Below are positions 52,673 to 61,139 of a stretch of 64,000 nucleotides of DNA, piece by piece. How positions within the stretch are numbered: the first letter of the stretch is position 1; every line of letters begins with the position of its first letter. The stretch is from JAGVSZ01 sp035456405. Its GTDB lineage: Bacteria > Pseudomonadota > Gammaproteobacteria > Burkholderiales > SG8-39. The notes below the pieces were generated by a model. It did no database searches. It was not told the origin of the DNA and worked only from the letters and a program-made list of their open reading frames with translations. The position numbers and the translations under genes are program-made. Location of the stretch: contig DATIDG010000070.1 of NCBI GenBank assembly GCA_035456405.1, forward strand, positions 77,199 to 141,198, read 5' to 3'.

Positions 52673-53814
52673 CCGCCGAGGTGCGCCTCGTCATCAATGC
52701 GCGCGCCGCGCGGCGCGACGCCGCGTACGGCGCTGCGGCGCTCACCGCGGACGGGTTCGCGGCGGCGGAGCGCGAGATCGCGAGCTGGCCGGGCTACGCC
52801 GCGACGCCGCTCGCGCGCCTTGACGGTCGCGGGCGTGACCTGGGGCTCGCTGCGCTCTGGTACAAGGACGAGCGCGGCCGGTTCGGGCTGAAGAGCTTCA
52901 AGGCGCTCGGCGGCGCGTACGCGGTGCGCCGCGTGCTGGAACGGGAGTCGCGCCAGCCAAAGGAAGTCACGGTCACCTGCGCGACCGACGGCAACCACGG
53001 CCGCTCGGTTGCCTGGGGTGCCAGGCTCTTTGGCTGCAATTGCGTGATCTTCATCCACGAGACGGTGAGCGAGGGGCGGGCGGAGGCGATCCGGCGCTAC
53101 GGCGCAGACGTCGTGCGCGTGAAGGGGAACTACGACGATGCCGTGCGCCATGCCGCAGCCGAGGCCGCGCGGCACGGCTGGTTCGTCGTGTCCGACACTT
53201 CTTACGAAGGCTACCGCGACGTTCCGGTCGACGTCATGCACGGCTACGGGGTGATGGCGGCGGAGATCTTCCGGCAGCTTCCGGCGGGCGAGGTGCCGAC
53301 GCACGTTTTCGTGCAGGTCGGCGTCGGCGCGCTTGCCGCCGCGATCTGCGCGCGATTCTGGCTCGAGTGGGGCGCACGGCGTCCGCGGTTCATCGCGGTC
53401 GAGCCGGCGCGCGCCGACTGCCTACGCCGGAGCATCGAGGCGGGACGTCCGGTCGCCGTGCACGGCGATCTCGAGACGGTGATGGCGGGGCTGGTGTGCG
53501 GCGAGGTGTCCGAGCTCGCGTGGGAGGTCCTGCGCGAGGGCACGGATGCGGCGCTCGCGATCGACGACGACTGGGCGCTCGAGGCCGTGCGCGCGCTCGC
53601 GAACCCGCTCAACGGCGATCCCGTCGTCGTCGCGGGTGAGACGGGAGGCGCGGGGCTCGCCGCGCTGCTCGCGCTGCGCGAGCGCCCCGATCTGCGCGCG
53701 CAGCTCGGTCTCGACGCGGGGTCGCACGTGCTGCTATTGGGGAGCGAAGGCGACACCGATCCGGAAATCTACCGGCGGATCGTAGGCAGATCCGCCGAGG
53801 AGTTGCTCTCGTGA
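52669..53814 (+). CDS. dpaL: Diaminopropionate ammonia-lyase
   Basis: Fold type II PLP enzyme of 381 residues that converts 2,3-diaminopropionate to pyruvate and two ammonia. The PLP lysine lies in FGLKSFKALGGAYAV (about 68-82), and the TDGNHGRSVAWGA loop (about 106-118) and a glycine-rich VQVGVGALA stretch (about 214-222) are typical of YgeX/DpaL. It overlaps both the ATPase gene before and the amidohydrolase after by four bases, which links it strongly to transport and hydrolysis. Confidence 0.9.
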   Translation: MTAEVRLVINARAARRDAAYGAAALTADGFAAAEREIASWPGYAATPLARLDGRGRDLGLAALWYKDERGRFGLKSFKALGGAYAVRRVLERESRQPKEVTVTCATDGNHGRSVAWGARLFGCNCVIFIHETVSEGRAEAIRRYGADVVRVKGNYDDAVRHAAAEAARHGWFVVSDTSYEGYRDVPVDVMHGYGVMAAEIFRQLPAGEVPTHVFVQVGVGALAAAICARFWLEWGARRPRFIAVEPARADCLRRSIEAGRPVAVHGDLETVMAGLVCGEVSELAWEVLREGTDAALAIDDDWALEAVRALANPLNGDPVVVAGETGGAGLAALLALRERPDLRAQLGLDAGSHVLLLGSEGDTDPEIYRRIVGRSAEELLS

Positions 53815-55043
53815 AGGCCGAAGCCCTGCGCATCGACGCCGACCGCCTGCTGCGGCGGCTCGACCGGCTCGCGGCGATCGGCGCGATCGAGGGCGGCGGG
53901 TGCTGCCGGCTCGCGCTCACCGACGAGGACCGCGCAGGCCGAGATCTCGTCGTCGGCTGGATGCGCGAGCTGGGCCTCGAGGTCGCGATCGATCCGATCG
54001 GCAACGTGTTCGGACTTCGTCGCGGCACCGCAGACGTCGCGCCGGTCATGACCGGCTCGCACATCGACACGGTGCGCACCGGCGGGCGCTACGACGGCAA
54101 CCTCGGCGTGCTCGGCGGGCTGGAAATTATCGAGACGCTGAACGCCGCCGGTATCCTCACGCGGCGCCCGCTCGTCGTCGCGTTCTTCACCGACGAGGAG
54201 GGCGCGCGCTTCGCGCCCGACATGCTCGGCTCGCTGGTGTACGTCGGCGGGCTCGCGTTCGAGGAGGCGCTGGCGGTCGTGAGCATCGACGACAGGCGGC
54301 TGGGCGACGAGCTGGCGCGCATCGGCTATGCCGGCGACGCGCCGGTCGGCATCCACCACCCCCATGCTTACGTCGAGCTGCACATCGAGCAGGGGCCGGT
54401 GCTCGACGCGGAAGGGATCACGATCGGCGCAGTCGAGGACCTGCAGGGGATCTCCTGGCAGGAGATCGCGGTCACCGGGCAGTCGAACCACGCCGGCACC
54501 ACACCGATGCCCCTGCGCCACGATGCGGGCTACTGCGCGGCTGCGATCGGCACGTTCCTCCGCGGTCTCGCGCGGGAGATGGGCGGAAGCCAGGTCTGCA
54601 CGATGGGCAAGGTGGACCTGCATCCCAACCTGATCAACGTGATCGCGGCACGTGCGAAAGTGACGGTGGACCTGCGCAACACGGACGATGGGGCTCTGAG
54701 GGAAGCCGAGCGCCGGCTGGGGGCCTTCCTCGACGAGCTGGCAAGCGCCGAGGGCGTGAAGATCGAATCGATACGGTTGGCGCGCTTCGAGCCGGTGGTC
54801 TTCGACGACGGCATTGCACGCCTCGTCGAGCGCACGGCGGCCCGGCTCGGCCATTCGTGCCGGCGCATGACCTCGGGCGCCGGCCACGATGCGCAGATGC
54901 TCGCCCGCATCTGCCCTGCGGGGATGATCTTCGTGCCGAGCGTGAAGGGCATCAGCCACAACCCGGCCGAGCACACCGCACCCGCCGATCTCGCTGCGGG
55001 GGCAAACGTGCTGCTGCACACCCTGCTCGAGCTCGCTGCATAG
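53811..55043 (+). CDS. M20-family Zn-dependent amidohydrolase / N-carbamoyl-L-amino-acid hydrolase
   Basis: Dinuclear metalloenzyme of 410 residues, hydantoinase/carbamoylase family. Metal ligands are visible in TGSHIDTVRTGGRYDGNLGV (His84 and Asp95), in FFTDEEGARFAPDMLGS (about 125-141) and in the HIEQGPVLD region near residue 190. Members hydrolyse N-carbamoyl-L-amino acids, allantoate or N-carbamoyl-beta-alanine. Start is GTG 53811, overlapping the lyase stop. Confidence 0.9.
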   Translation: MKAEALRIDADRLLRRLDRLAAIGAIEGGGCCRLALTDEDRAGRDLVVGWMRELGLEVAIDPIGNVFGLRRGTADVAPVMTGSHIDTVRTGGRYDGNLGVLGGLEIIETLNAAGILTRRPLVVAFFTDEEGARFAPDMLGSLVYVGGLAFEEALAVVSIDDRRLGDELARIGYAGDAPVGIHHPHAYVELHIEQGPVLDAEGITIGAVEDLQGISWQEIAVTGQSNHAGTTPMPLRHDAGYCAAAIGTFLRGLAREMGGSQVCTMGKVDLHPNLINVIAARAKVTVDLRNTDDGALREAERRLGAFLDELASAEGVKIESIRLARFEPVVFDDGIARLVERTAARLGHSCRRMTSGAGHDAQMLARICPAGMIFVPSVKGISHNPAEHTAPADLAAGANVLLHTLLELAA

Positions 55044-55053
55044 GAGTCACGGC

Positions 55054-55992
55054 ATGCGCCGCATCGTCACCGTCGGCGCCGCACAGCTCGGCCCGATCGC
55101 CCGAGCCGAAACGCGCGTGCATGTCGTGACGCGACTGCTGGTGCTCATGCGGCAGGCCAAAATGCACGGCTGCGACCTCGTCGTGTATCCCGAGCTCGCG
55201 CTCACCACGTTCTTTCCCCGCTGGTACTTCGAGCGGCAGGAGGAGATTGACGCGTTCTTCGAGCGCGAGATGCCCTCGCAGGATACGCTGCCGCTCTTCG
55301 ATGCCGCGCGCGAGCTGGGGATCGGCTTCTACCTCGGCTACGCCGAGCTCGCCTCGAAGGGCGGCCGCACGCAGCGCTTCAATACCTCGATCCTCGTCGA
55401 CAGGAACGGACGCATCGTCGGCAAGTACCGCAAGGTGCACCTGCCCGGCCACGCCGAGCACGAGCCGTGGCGGCGCTTCCAGCACCTCGAGAAGCGCTAC
55501 TTCGAGACCGGCGATCTCGGCTTTCCGGTGTTCCGCGCGTTCGGCGGCATCGTCGGGATGTGCATCTGCAACGACCGGCGCTGGCCCGAGACCTACCGAG
55601 TCATGGGCCTGCAAGGCGTCGAGATAGTGCTGCTCGGCTACAACACGCCGGTGCACAATCCGCCCGCGCCCGAGCACGACGCGCTGTCCAACTTCCACAA
55701 CGAGCTCGTCATGCAGTCGGGCGCGTACCAGAACGGCACCTGGGTGGTCGGCGTCGCCAAAGCCGGCTGCGAGGAAGGCGTCGACCAGATCGGCAACTCG
55801 ATCATCGTCGCGCCGTCGGGCGAGATCGTGGCGGCGTGCACGACGCTCGGCGACGAGCTCGCGATCGCGCGCTGCGACCTCGATCTGACGAAGTCGTACA
55901 AGAGCACCGTCTTCAACTTCGCCAAGCACCGCGAGCCGCAGGCCTACGGGCTGATCGTCGAGCGCAAGGGCGCGATCCCGCCGCCGGAATGA
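55054..55992 (+). CDS. N-carbamoyl-D-amino-acid hydrolase (nitrilase superfamily)
   Basis: Carbon-nitrogen hydrolase of 312 residues. The catalytic triad is exactly placed: Glu47 (YPELALTTFF), Lys127 (GKYRKVHLPGH) and Cys172 (MCICNDRRWPE). CNDRRWPE is the signature of D-carbamoylases such as that of Agrobacterium. It removes the carbamoyl group from N-carbamoyl-D-amino acids, releasing ammonia, CO2 and the amino acid. It follows the M20 gene by ten bases and ends the operon. Confidence 0.92.
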   Translation: MRRIVTVGAAQLGPIARAETRVHVVTRLLVLMRQAKMHGCDLVVYPELALTTFFPRWYFERQEEIDAFFEREMPSQDTLPLFDAARELGIGFYLGYAELASKGGRTQRFNTSILVDRNGRIVGKYRKVHLPGHAEHEPWRRFQHLEKRYFETGDLGFPVFRAFGGIVGMCICNDRRWPETYRVMGLQGVEIVLLGYNTPVHNPPAPEHDALSNFHNELVMQSGAYQNGTWVVGVAKAGCEEGVDQIGNSIIVAPSGEIVAACTTLGDELAIARCDLDLTKSYKSTVFNFAKHREPQAYGLIVERKGAIPPPE

Positions 55993-56051
55993 GAGCCGCG
56001 GCGGTACAATCCGCCCGCACTCGATTCGATATGTCCACGAAAGGAAGTTCT

Positions 56052-56438
56052 ATGACGAGAGCCGCGCTACTCATGGGTGCCGCCGCACTCCTGCTCGCCG
56101 CGGGCGCCGCGAGCGCCGACGTCACGAAGGAGAACTTCACGCTGCGCACGACCGGAGACCTCGTCGCGCTGTGCGGCGTGAGCCGCAGCGATCCGAACGC
56201 AGCCGCGGCGATCCATTTCTGCCACGGCTACTACGTCGGGATCGACCAGTTTGCGGAGCTGACCGGCCGCCCGTGGCGCAACGTCCTGTACTGCCCGCCC
56301 GAAGGCCTCAAGCTCTCGCGCAACGAGGTGGTCGCAATGGTGGTCGACTACCACCGCAAGAACCCGCAGCACGCGAACGAGGCGCCGGTGGAGGGCATCA
56401 TCCGCTGGGCGTCCGCCACGTGGCCGTGCAAGAAGTGA
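56052..56438 (+). CDS. Rap1a/Tai-like secreted protein
   Basis: Exported protein of 128 residues with a signal peptide (about 1-22, ending ASAD). The mature part resembles the Rap1a/Tai immunity fold: LRTTGDLVALCGVSRSD (about 30-46), IHFCHGYYVGIDQFA (about 54-68), LYCPPEG, and a late WPCKK, with paired cysteines. Members include T6SS amidase immunity proteins, but no effector gene is nearby, so a toxin-antitoxin role is doubtful. AAAGGAAG precedes the ATG. Confidence 0.75.
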   Translation: MTRAALLMGAAALLLAAGAASADVTKENFTLRTTGDLVALCGVSRSDPNAAAAIHFCHGYYVGIDQFAELTGRPWRNVLYCPPEGLKLSRNEVVAMVVDYHRKNPQHANEAPVEGIIRWASATWPCKK

Positions 56439-56468
56439 CGCGCACCGGATACGGAAAGGACAACTGAC

Positions 56469-56747
56469 ATGAAACGAGCTCTGACCATCGGCGTCCTCGG
56501 CGGCGTCGTCTTCCTCTCGAGCTGCGCGGGCATGAGCGATACGCAGCAGCGCGCGATGACCGGCACGGCGATCGGCGCGGGCGGCGGCGCGGTGATCGGC
56601 GCGATTGCCGGCGATGCCGGTGCCGGCGCGCTGATCGGCGCCGGCGTCGGCCTGGTGGGCGGCCTCATGGTCGACCAGCAACGGCAGCGCGAGCAGCAGG
56701 CCTACGAGCGCGGCGTTCAGAGCGGGCAGCAGCAGCAAAAGAAGTAG
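56469..56747 (+). CDS. Glycine-zipper (YMGG-like) lipoprotein
   Basis: Lipoprotein of 92 residues: signal with lipobox LSSC (Cys19), then GTAIGAGGGAVIGAIAGDAG and GAGVGLVGGLM, a glycine-zipper that forms paired helices in membranes. The C-terminal tail is Gln/Arg rich. Typical of small outer-membrane stability lipoproteins. Confidence 0.85.
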   Translation: MKRALTIGVLGGVVFLSSCAGMSDTQQRAMTGTAIGAGGGAVIGAIAGDAGAGALIGAGVGLVGGLMVDQQRQREQQAYERGVQSGQQQQKK

Positions 56748-56776
56748 GCACGCCCAACAAACGATCGACACGCCGA

Positions 56777-56800
56777 GCGCCGGCAGGTAGCTTCCGGCGC
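56777..56800 (+). terminator. Probable terminator after the glycine-zipper gene
   Basis: GCGCCGG (56777-56783) pairs with CCGGCGC (56794-56800) around a ten-base loop, followed by CATTTCTTTCTT. The T tract is interrupted, so it is a moderate intrinsic terminator. Confidence 0.55.
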
Positions 56801-56832
56801 CATTTCTTTCTTCCAGAATGGAGTCTTTAACA

Positions 56833-57462
56833 ATGATCAGATCCAGAATCGCCTTCACCTTGCTTGCCGCGGCCCTCGCCGCAACCGCATTTGCGCAGAA
56901 ACCCGACGCGGCAGGGGGCACTGTCGTCGCCAGCGAACCTGGCAGGGCAGCGATTGTCCGTGCGGCGGAGATCTCCGCCCAGGTCGTGGCCATCGACAAG
57001 GCGACGCGCACGGTGACGCTGAAGGGGCCGCAGGGCAACGTCGTCGACATCGTCGCCGGCGACGAGGTCAAGAACTTCGAGCAGATCAAGCTCGGCGACT
57101 TCGTCGTCGCGCGCTACGCCCAGGCGCTCACGCTCGAGCTGCGGAAGACCAAGGTCAAGGCGGGTGAGCCGACCCTGCGCGAGGGGGCCGTGCGGGCGAA
57201 GCCCGGCGAGCGCCCGGCGGTCGCCGGCGCACGCGAGGTGACCGCGATCGCCGACGTCATCGGCGTCGATCCGAAGAAGAGCACGATCACGCTCAAGGGG
57301 CCGCGGGGCAATGTCGTGACGCTCGACGTGCAGAACCCCGATCAGTTCAAGGTCGTCAAGAAGGGCGACCAGGTCGAGGTGACCTACACCGAAGCGCTCG
57401 CCCTGAGCGTGGAGCCGGCGCCGAAGCCGGCGGCGGCAAAGCCGGCCGCGCCGAAGAAGTAG
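56833..57462 (+). CDS. Exported protein with two internal beta repeats
   Basis: Secreted protein of 209 residues with a signal peptide ending near residue 21 (TAFAQ). Two homologous repeats are visible. Repeat 1 (about 45-105) holds VVAIDKATRTVTLKGPQGNV and RYAQALTLEL. Repeat 2 (about 138-195) holds VIGVDPKKSTITLKGPRGNV and TYTEALALSV. The tail is Lys/Pro/Ala rich. The duplicated TLKGPxGNV motif resembles small periplasmic OB-like proteins of unknown role. ATG 56833 is chosen over 56818 because it opens a normal signal peptide. Confidence 0.75.
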   Translation: MIRSRIAFTLLAAALAATAFAQKPDAAGGTVVASEPGRAAIVRAAEISAQVVAIDKATRTVTLKGPQGNVVDIVAGDEVKNFEQIKLGDFVVARYAQALTLELRKTKVKAGEPTLREGAVRAKPGERPAVAGAREVTAIADVIGVDPKKSTITLKGPRGNVVTLDVQNPDQFKVVKKGDQVEVTYTEALALSVEPAPKPAAAKPAAPKK

Positions 57463-57472
57463 TCCGCGGGCC

Positions 57473-57904
57473 CTACCGCGCGACGATCGGCTCGATCGAG
57501 GCGCCGAGCACCTGCACGCGGCTCCCGGCGCGGTAGTTCGGCGCGACGCGGGTCTCGACCTGGCCGTACGTGCCGTCGTCGTACCGGACGGTGACCTGGT
57601 ACGCCATGTAGGACGAGGGATGCGCGCCAACGCGGCTCCCCACGACGGCGCCGCCGAGCGCGCCGACGACGGTGCCGAACGCCGCCTGGTTGGCCTGGTA
57701 GCCGACCACGCCGCCGACAGCGCCGCCGACAACTGCGCCGCCGGCACTCGGCTCGGGCTCACCGCGGCGCGCGACCTCGTCGATCCGTTCGACCGTGCCG
57801 ACCCGCCGCTGGTAGGCGCCCTCCCGCGCGTCGTAATAGCTCACGCCCTGCTGGCACGCGGCGAGCGCGAGCGCGGCGAGAAACGCCAGCCGCCCCTGCC
57901 TCAT
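57473..57904 (-). CDS. Glycine-zipper 2TM lipoprotein (SlyB/Pcp-like)
   Basis: Lipoprotein of 143 residues with lipobox LAAC (Cys17), a glycine-zipper block GGAVVGGAVGGVVGY (about 55-69) and GTVVGALGGAVVGSRVGA (about 76-93). A C-terminal beta strand follows (YQVTVRYDDGTYGQVE), as in SlyB-type outer-membrane lipoproteins. It overlaps the end of the upstream binding-protein gene by four bases and is convergent with the repeat protein. Confidence 0.87.
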   Translation of the reverse strand: MRQGRLAFLAALALAACQQGVSYYDAREGAYQRRVGTVERIDEVARRGEPEPSAGGAVVGGAVGGVVGYQANQAAFGTVVGALGGAVVGSRVGAHPSSYMAYQVTVRYDDGTYGQVETRVAPNYRAGSRVQVLGASIEPIVAR

Positions 57905-58764
57905 TCCGGCAGCGCGTTGACATAGTAGATCGCCTGCAGCAGGACGCTCGGGCGGCCGATCGCCGCGAGCCAGCGGTCGTAGATCTCCTGGATCGCGCCG
58001 CTGCGATAGATCTCCGCCAGGCCGCGGTTCACCGCGAGCCGGAACGAGGAGTCGTCACGCCGCATCACCAGGCCGTAGGGCTCGACCGAGAAGTCCTCGT
58101 CCGAGAGCACGAGGCGCCCGGGGTCGCGCGCACGGGTCGCTGCGCCAAGCAGGATGATGCGGTCGTTCGCGTATGCATCGACGCCGCCCGTCTCCAGCAT
58201 CGCGATCGCTTCTTCCGCGCTCGCGACATGCACGATCTGCGCGCTCACGCCGCGCGCCTTCAGCACCTCGGGGAGGCGCTGCGCCGCGGTGGTGGTGCGG
58301 CCCACCGCGACCTTCCTGCCGGCGAGGTCCCTGAGCTGCCATACCTTCGAATCGACGCGCACGAGGAGTCCGCCGCCATCGACGAAGGTCGGATTCGAGA
58401 AGTCCACCTGCTCCTGGCGCGCGAGCGTTGCGGTCGTCGTGCCGCACTCGAGGTCGATGCGCCCTTGCCGCACGAGATCGATGCGGTTGTCGGGCGTGAC
58501 GGGCACCCAGCGGACCTGCAGATCCGGGACTCCGAGCGTCGCGCGGATCGACGCGGCGATCCGATGGCAGAGGTCCACCGAATAGCCGGCCGGCTGACCG
58601 TCGTGGCCGTTGAACGAGAAAGGCGGTGCGTCGGCGCGGTAGCCGAGCGCGATCGTGCGGGCGTCGCGGATCTTGGCGAGCGTGCCGCCAGTCTGTTGTG
58701 CGTCGGTCGGCGCCGCGAGCGCCGCCGCAAGCGCGAATGCGAAAAGGCGGAGATATCCATGCAT
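57901..58764 (-). CDS. Amino-acid ABC transporter substrate-binding protein
   Basis: Periplasmic binding protein of 287 residues, SBP family 3, with a signal peptide ending near TDAQ (about 23). The domain shows IALGYRADAPPFSFN (about 39-53), GYSVDLCHRIA, DLECGTTTATLARQEQVDFS (about 105-124) and YANDRIIL near 200. Ligand is likely a polar amino acid. No permease or ATPase is adjacent, so it is an orphan or a sensor. ATG 58764 is chosen over 58782 because it starts the signal peptide directly. Confidence 0.87.
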   Translation of the reverse strand: MHGYLRLFAFALAAALAAPTDAQQTGGTLAKIRDARTIALGYRADAPPFSFNGHDGQPAGYSVDLCHRIAASIRATLGVPDLQVRWVPVTPDNRIDLVRQGRIDLECGTTTATLARQEQVDFSNPTFVDGGGLLVRVDSKVWQLRDLAGRKVAVGRTTTAAQRLPEVLKARGVSAQIVHVASAEEAIAMLETGGVDAYANDRIILLGAATRARDPGRLVLSDEDFSVEPYGLVMRRDDSSFRLAVNRGLAEIYRSGAIQEIYDRWLAAIGRPSVLLQAIYYVNALPE

Positions 58765-58818
58765 TGGCAGTTGTCCGAGCACGAAGGCGCGCGAGTATAA
58801 CCCTGCGCGTGCCGTCTC

Positions 58819-59160
58819 TTACGGCTCGCGATGCCTCCGCATCGCCGCGAGCAGCGCCTGCACGCCGATCGCGGCGACGAGCCCGGTCAGCAGAATTCCG
58901 ATCGTCCCGATCACGACCGCCAGCACGCGGGAGAGGAACGTCTTCGGGACGAGGTCCCCGTACCCGATCGTGAGGCCGGAGACAAAAGTGAAGTAGAGCG
59001 AGTCCGCGAGCGACCAATCTTCGATGCGGCCGATCACGACGCCCAGCGCCACCATTGTGGCAAGCAGGGCGGACAGAATCGGCCAGACCACGCGCAAGCC
59101 GGTCCAGAGGTCGGCCAGAAACGTCCGCCGCATTGCGCGTGGGTCCATCGGCGTGCCCAT
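58819..59160 (-). CDS. Two-helix potassium channel subunit
   Basis: Small channel protein of 113 residues (Ion_trans_2/Kir-like minimal type). The first helix is about 26-44, the pore loop and selectivity filter TIGYGDLVP lie at 64-72, and the second helix spans about 78-103. Four subunits would form a K+ pore. No regulatory (RCK) domain is attached. Confidence 0.9.
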   Translation of the reverse strand: MGTPMDPRAMRRTFLADLWTGLRVVWPILSALLATMVALGVVIGRIEDWSLADSLYFTFVSGLTIGYGDLVPKTFLSRVLAVVIGTIGILLTGLVAAIGVQALLAAMRRHREP

Positions 59161-59348
59161 GTGACCGCTACTTAAGCCGATGCTGACAGAGGCGATTTGA
59201 TCTGCCGCAAGTCGGGGCCTTTGCAGGGGAGGGAGGATTGACGGCGATTCGACGCGCCAGTTAGGCTGCGCGCCAGCTTACAATCCGCCCGCGGCGCCGC
59301 AATGGCGCTGCACGCGCGCGTGGCGAACCCATGGACTGGGAGTAACGG

Positions 59349-59912
59349 ATGGATCGGAAGCGTTTGTGGTTGGCAGGGATCCTCGCGGGGATCGGCGGAT
59401 CGTTCGCTGCCTCGCCAGCCGGCGCGGCGTTCCTGTCCGGGGACGCGCTCGACACGGCGGCCGACTGGCTCGCCCTGTTCGTCATCTTCGTCGTTCCGTG
59501 CGTCGTCATCGTCCTGTTCTGGATCGTCCACGTCCTGCCCGAGAAGATCGCGCACAAGCGCCACCACCCGCAGCGCGAAGCCATCCAGACTCTGTGCCTC
59601 CTCTCGCTCGTGTTCGGCGGCCTGCTCTGGCCGATCGCCTGGCTGTGGGCCTTCACGAAGCCGGTGGCGTACCGGGGTGCCTACGGCACCGACAAGCACG
59701 AGGACTATTACGAAGAGATGGCCGAGAAGCACCGCGCCGGCACGCTCCTGCGTGAAGAGATCGTTCACCTGCGCGAAGACCTCGAGACGATGGAGGCGAA
59801 GGGCGCCTTGCCCCCGAAGCTCAAGGCCCTGAAGGACGAGCTCGCGCGGGTCAGGCTCCCCGGGGCCGGCGAGCGGGCGCCGAAGGCCGCGGCCGAGGAA
59901 GGGCAGGCGTAA
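59349..59912 (+). CDS. DUF3302 inner-membrane protein
   Basis: Protein of 187 residues with an N-terminal signal-like helix, then a helix (about 40-62, ADWLALFVIFVVPCVVIVLF) and a second around 82-103. Next is a coiled coil-prone charged segment (LLREEIVHLREDLETMEAKG). This matches DUF3302, encoded next to HlyD genes in E. coli (yiaW-yiaV). It probably supports the adaptor. The stop overlaps the HlyD start by one base. Confidence 0.85.
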   Translation: MDRKRLWLAGILAGIGGSFAASPAGAAFLSGDALDTAADWLALFVIFVVPCVVIVLFWIVHVLPEKIAHKRHHPQREAIQTLCLLSLVFGGLLWPIAWLWAFTKPVAYRGAYGTDKHEDYYEEMAEKHRAGTLLREEIVHLREDLETMEAKGALPPKLKALKDELARVRLPGAGERAPKAAAEEGQA

Positions 59913-61135
59913 TGGAGCTCCTCCTCCTCGGCATCTACTCGTTCTTCGTCTGGCTGATCTTCATCAAGCTGAAGTGGCTGCCGTGGAACACGGCGACCCA
60001 GGTCATCGTGGTGATCATTCCGGTCGTCGGGCTCGCCGCGCTCATTCTTCTGCTGAACATTTACGCGCCGTCGTCGTCCGACGTGCGCGTCTACAAGTAC
60101 ACGATCCCGATCGTCTCCCAGGTCAGGGGCCGCGTGCTGGAGGTGCCGGTTGTGGAAGGGAACGTCCTGGTGAAGAAGGGCGACGTCCTGTTCCGGGTCG
60201 ACCCGACGCCCTACCAGCTCGAGGTCAACACGCTCGAAGCGCAGCTCGCCAACGCCCAAGGCTCGCAACGCGAGATCGAGGAGTCGGTGAAAGGTGCCAG
60301 AGCGAAGATCGCCGAGACGCGCGGCGCGATCGAACAGGCCGCGAGCCGCACTCGGGAAGTCAGCGCGCGACTCGACCTCGCGCGGAAGCGCGTCGATCAG
60401 TATCGCGAGCTGGCGGGATCGGGCGCCGGCAACCGGTTCGACCTCGAGCGCGCCGCGACCGACGTGCAGGAGCTCGAAGGCCAGCTCGCCGCGGCTCGGA
60501 GTGCGGAGACTCAGGCACGCGCCGGGGAAGGGCAGGCGCTGGCGAGCGAGCGGCAGATCCAGCAGAAGCTCGGCGCCAAGGTGAACGGCGAGTATGCGCA
60601 GGTCGCGCAGATCCGCGCCCAGCTCGAGAACGCGAAATGGCTCCTCGGCGAGACGACGACCCGCTCGCCGTGCGACTGCTACGTGATCAACCTGCAGCTG
60701 CGGCCGGGCGCGTTCGTCGCGGGCCTTCCGTTGAATGCGGTGATGACGCTCGTCGAGGCCGAGGGCCAGGTCGTCGCGATGTATAACCAGAACGAGCTGC
60801 ACCAGGTCGCGCCGGGGAACGAGGCCGAGTTCGCGCTCAAGACGCTCCCGGGCCGGATCATCAAGGGCAAGGTCGACTCGGTCATCTGGGCGCAGGGGCT
60901 GGGACAGCTCCCGGCGAGCGGCACCATCCCGATGACCGGCATGATGGCGATGCCGCCCGGCCGGTACGGGGTCAAGTTCGACATCGCCGAGCGCGACAAG
61001 GCGCTCTTCCTGGCGGCCGGCGCGGCGGGCGACGCCGCGATCTACACCGAGCACCTGCACGCGGTGCACATTATCCGCAAGGTGATCCTGCGCGTCGGGT
61101 CGTACCTGAACTACCTGATCCTCAAGCTGCACTGA
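59912..61135 (+). CDS. HlyD-family membrane fusion protein
   Basis: Periplasmic adaptor of 407 residues. Two hydrophobic segments lie near the N-terminus (about 3-20 and 28-50). A lipoyl half (VEVPVVEGNVLVKKGDVLFRV) follows near 80-95, a long alpha-hairpin spans about 110-235, the second lipoyl half carries TTRSPCDCYVINLQLRPGAF, and a beta barrel ends the protein. It bridges the inner membrane to the outer-membrane factor. Most similar in layout to YiaV/YibH/AaeA. Confidence 0.9.
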   Translation: MELLLLGIYSFFVWLIFIKLKWLPWNTATQVIVVIIPVVGLAALILLLNIYAPSSSDVRVYKYTIPIVSQVRGRVLEVPVVEGNVLVKKGDVLFRVDPTPYQLEVNTLEAQLANAQGSQREIEESVKGARAKIAETRGAIEQAASRTREVSARLDLARKRVDQYRELAGSGAGNRFDLERAATDVQELEGQLAAARSAETQARAGEGQALASERQIQQKLGAKVNGEYAQVAQIRAQLENAKWLLGETTTRSPCDCYVINLQLRPGAFVAGLPLNAVMTLVEAEGQVVAMYNQNELHQVAPGNEAEFALKTLPGRIIKGKVDSVIWAQGLGQLPASGTIPMTGMMAMPPGRYGVKFDIAERDKALFLAAGAAGDAAIYTEHLHAVHIIRKVILRVGSYLNYLILKLH

Positions 61136-61139
61136 CGCG

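Noticed and set aside
56052..56438. T6SS or toxin immunity gene
   Set aside because: Fold resembles Rap1a/Tai, but no effector, Hcp, VgrG or toxin gene is adjacent; the family also has many non-immunity exported members.
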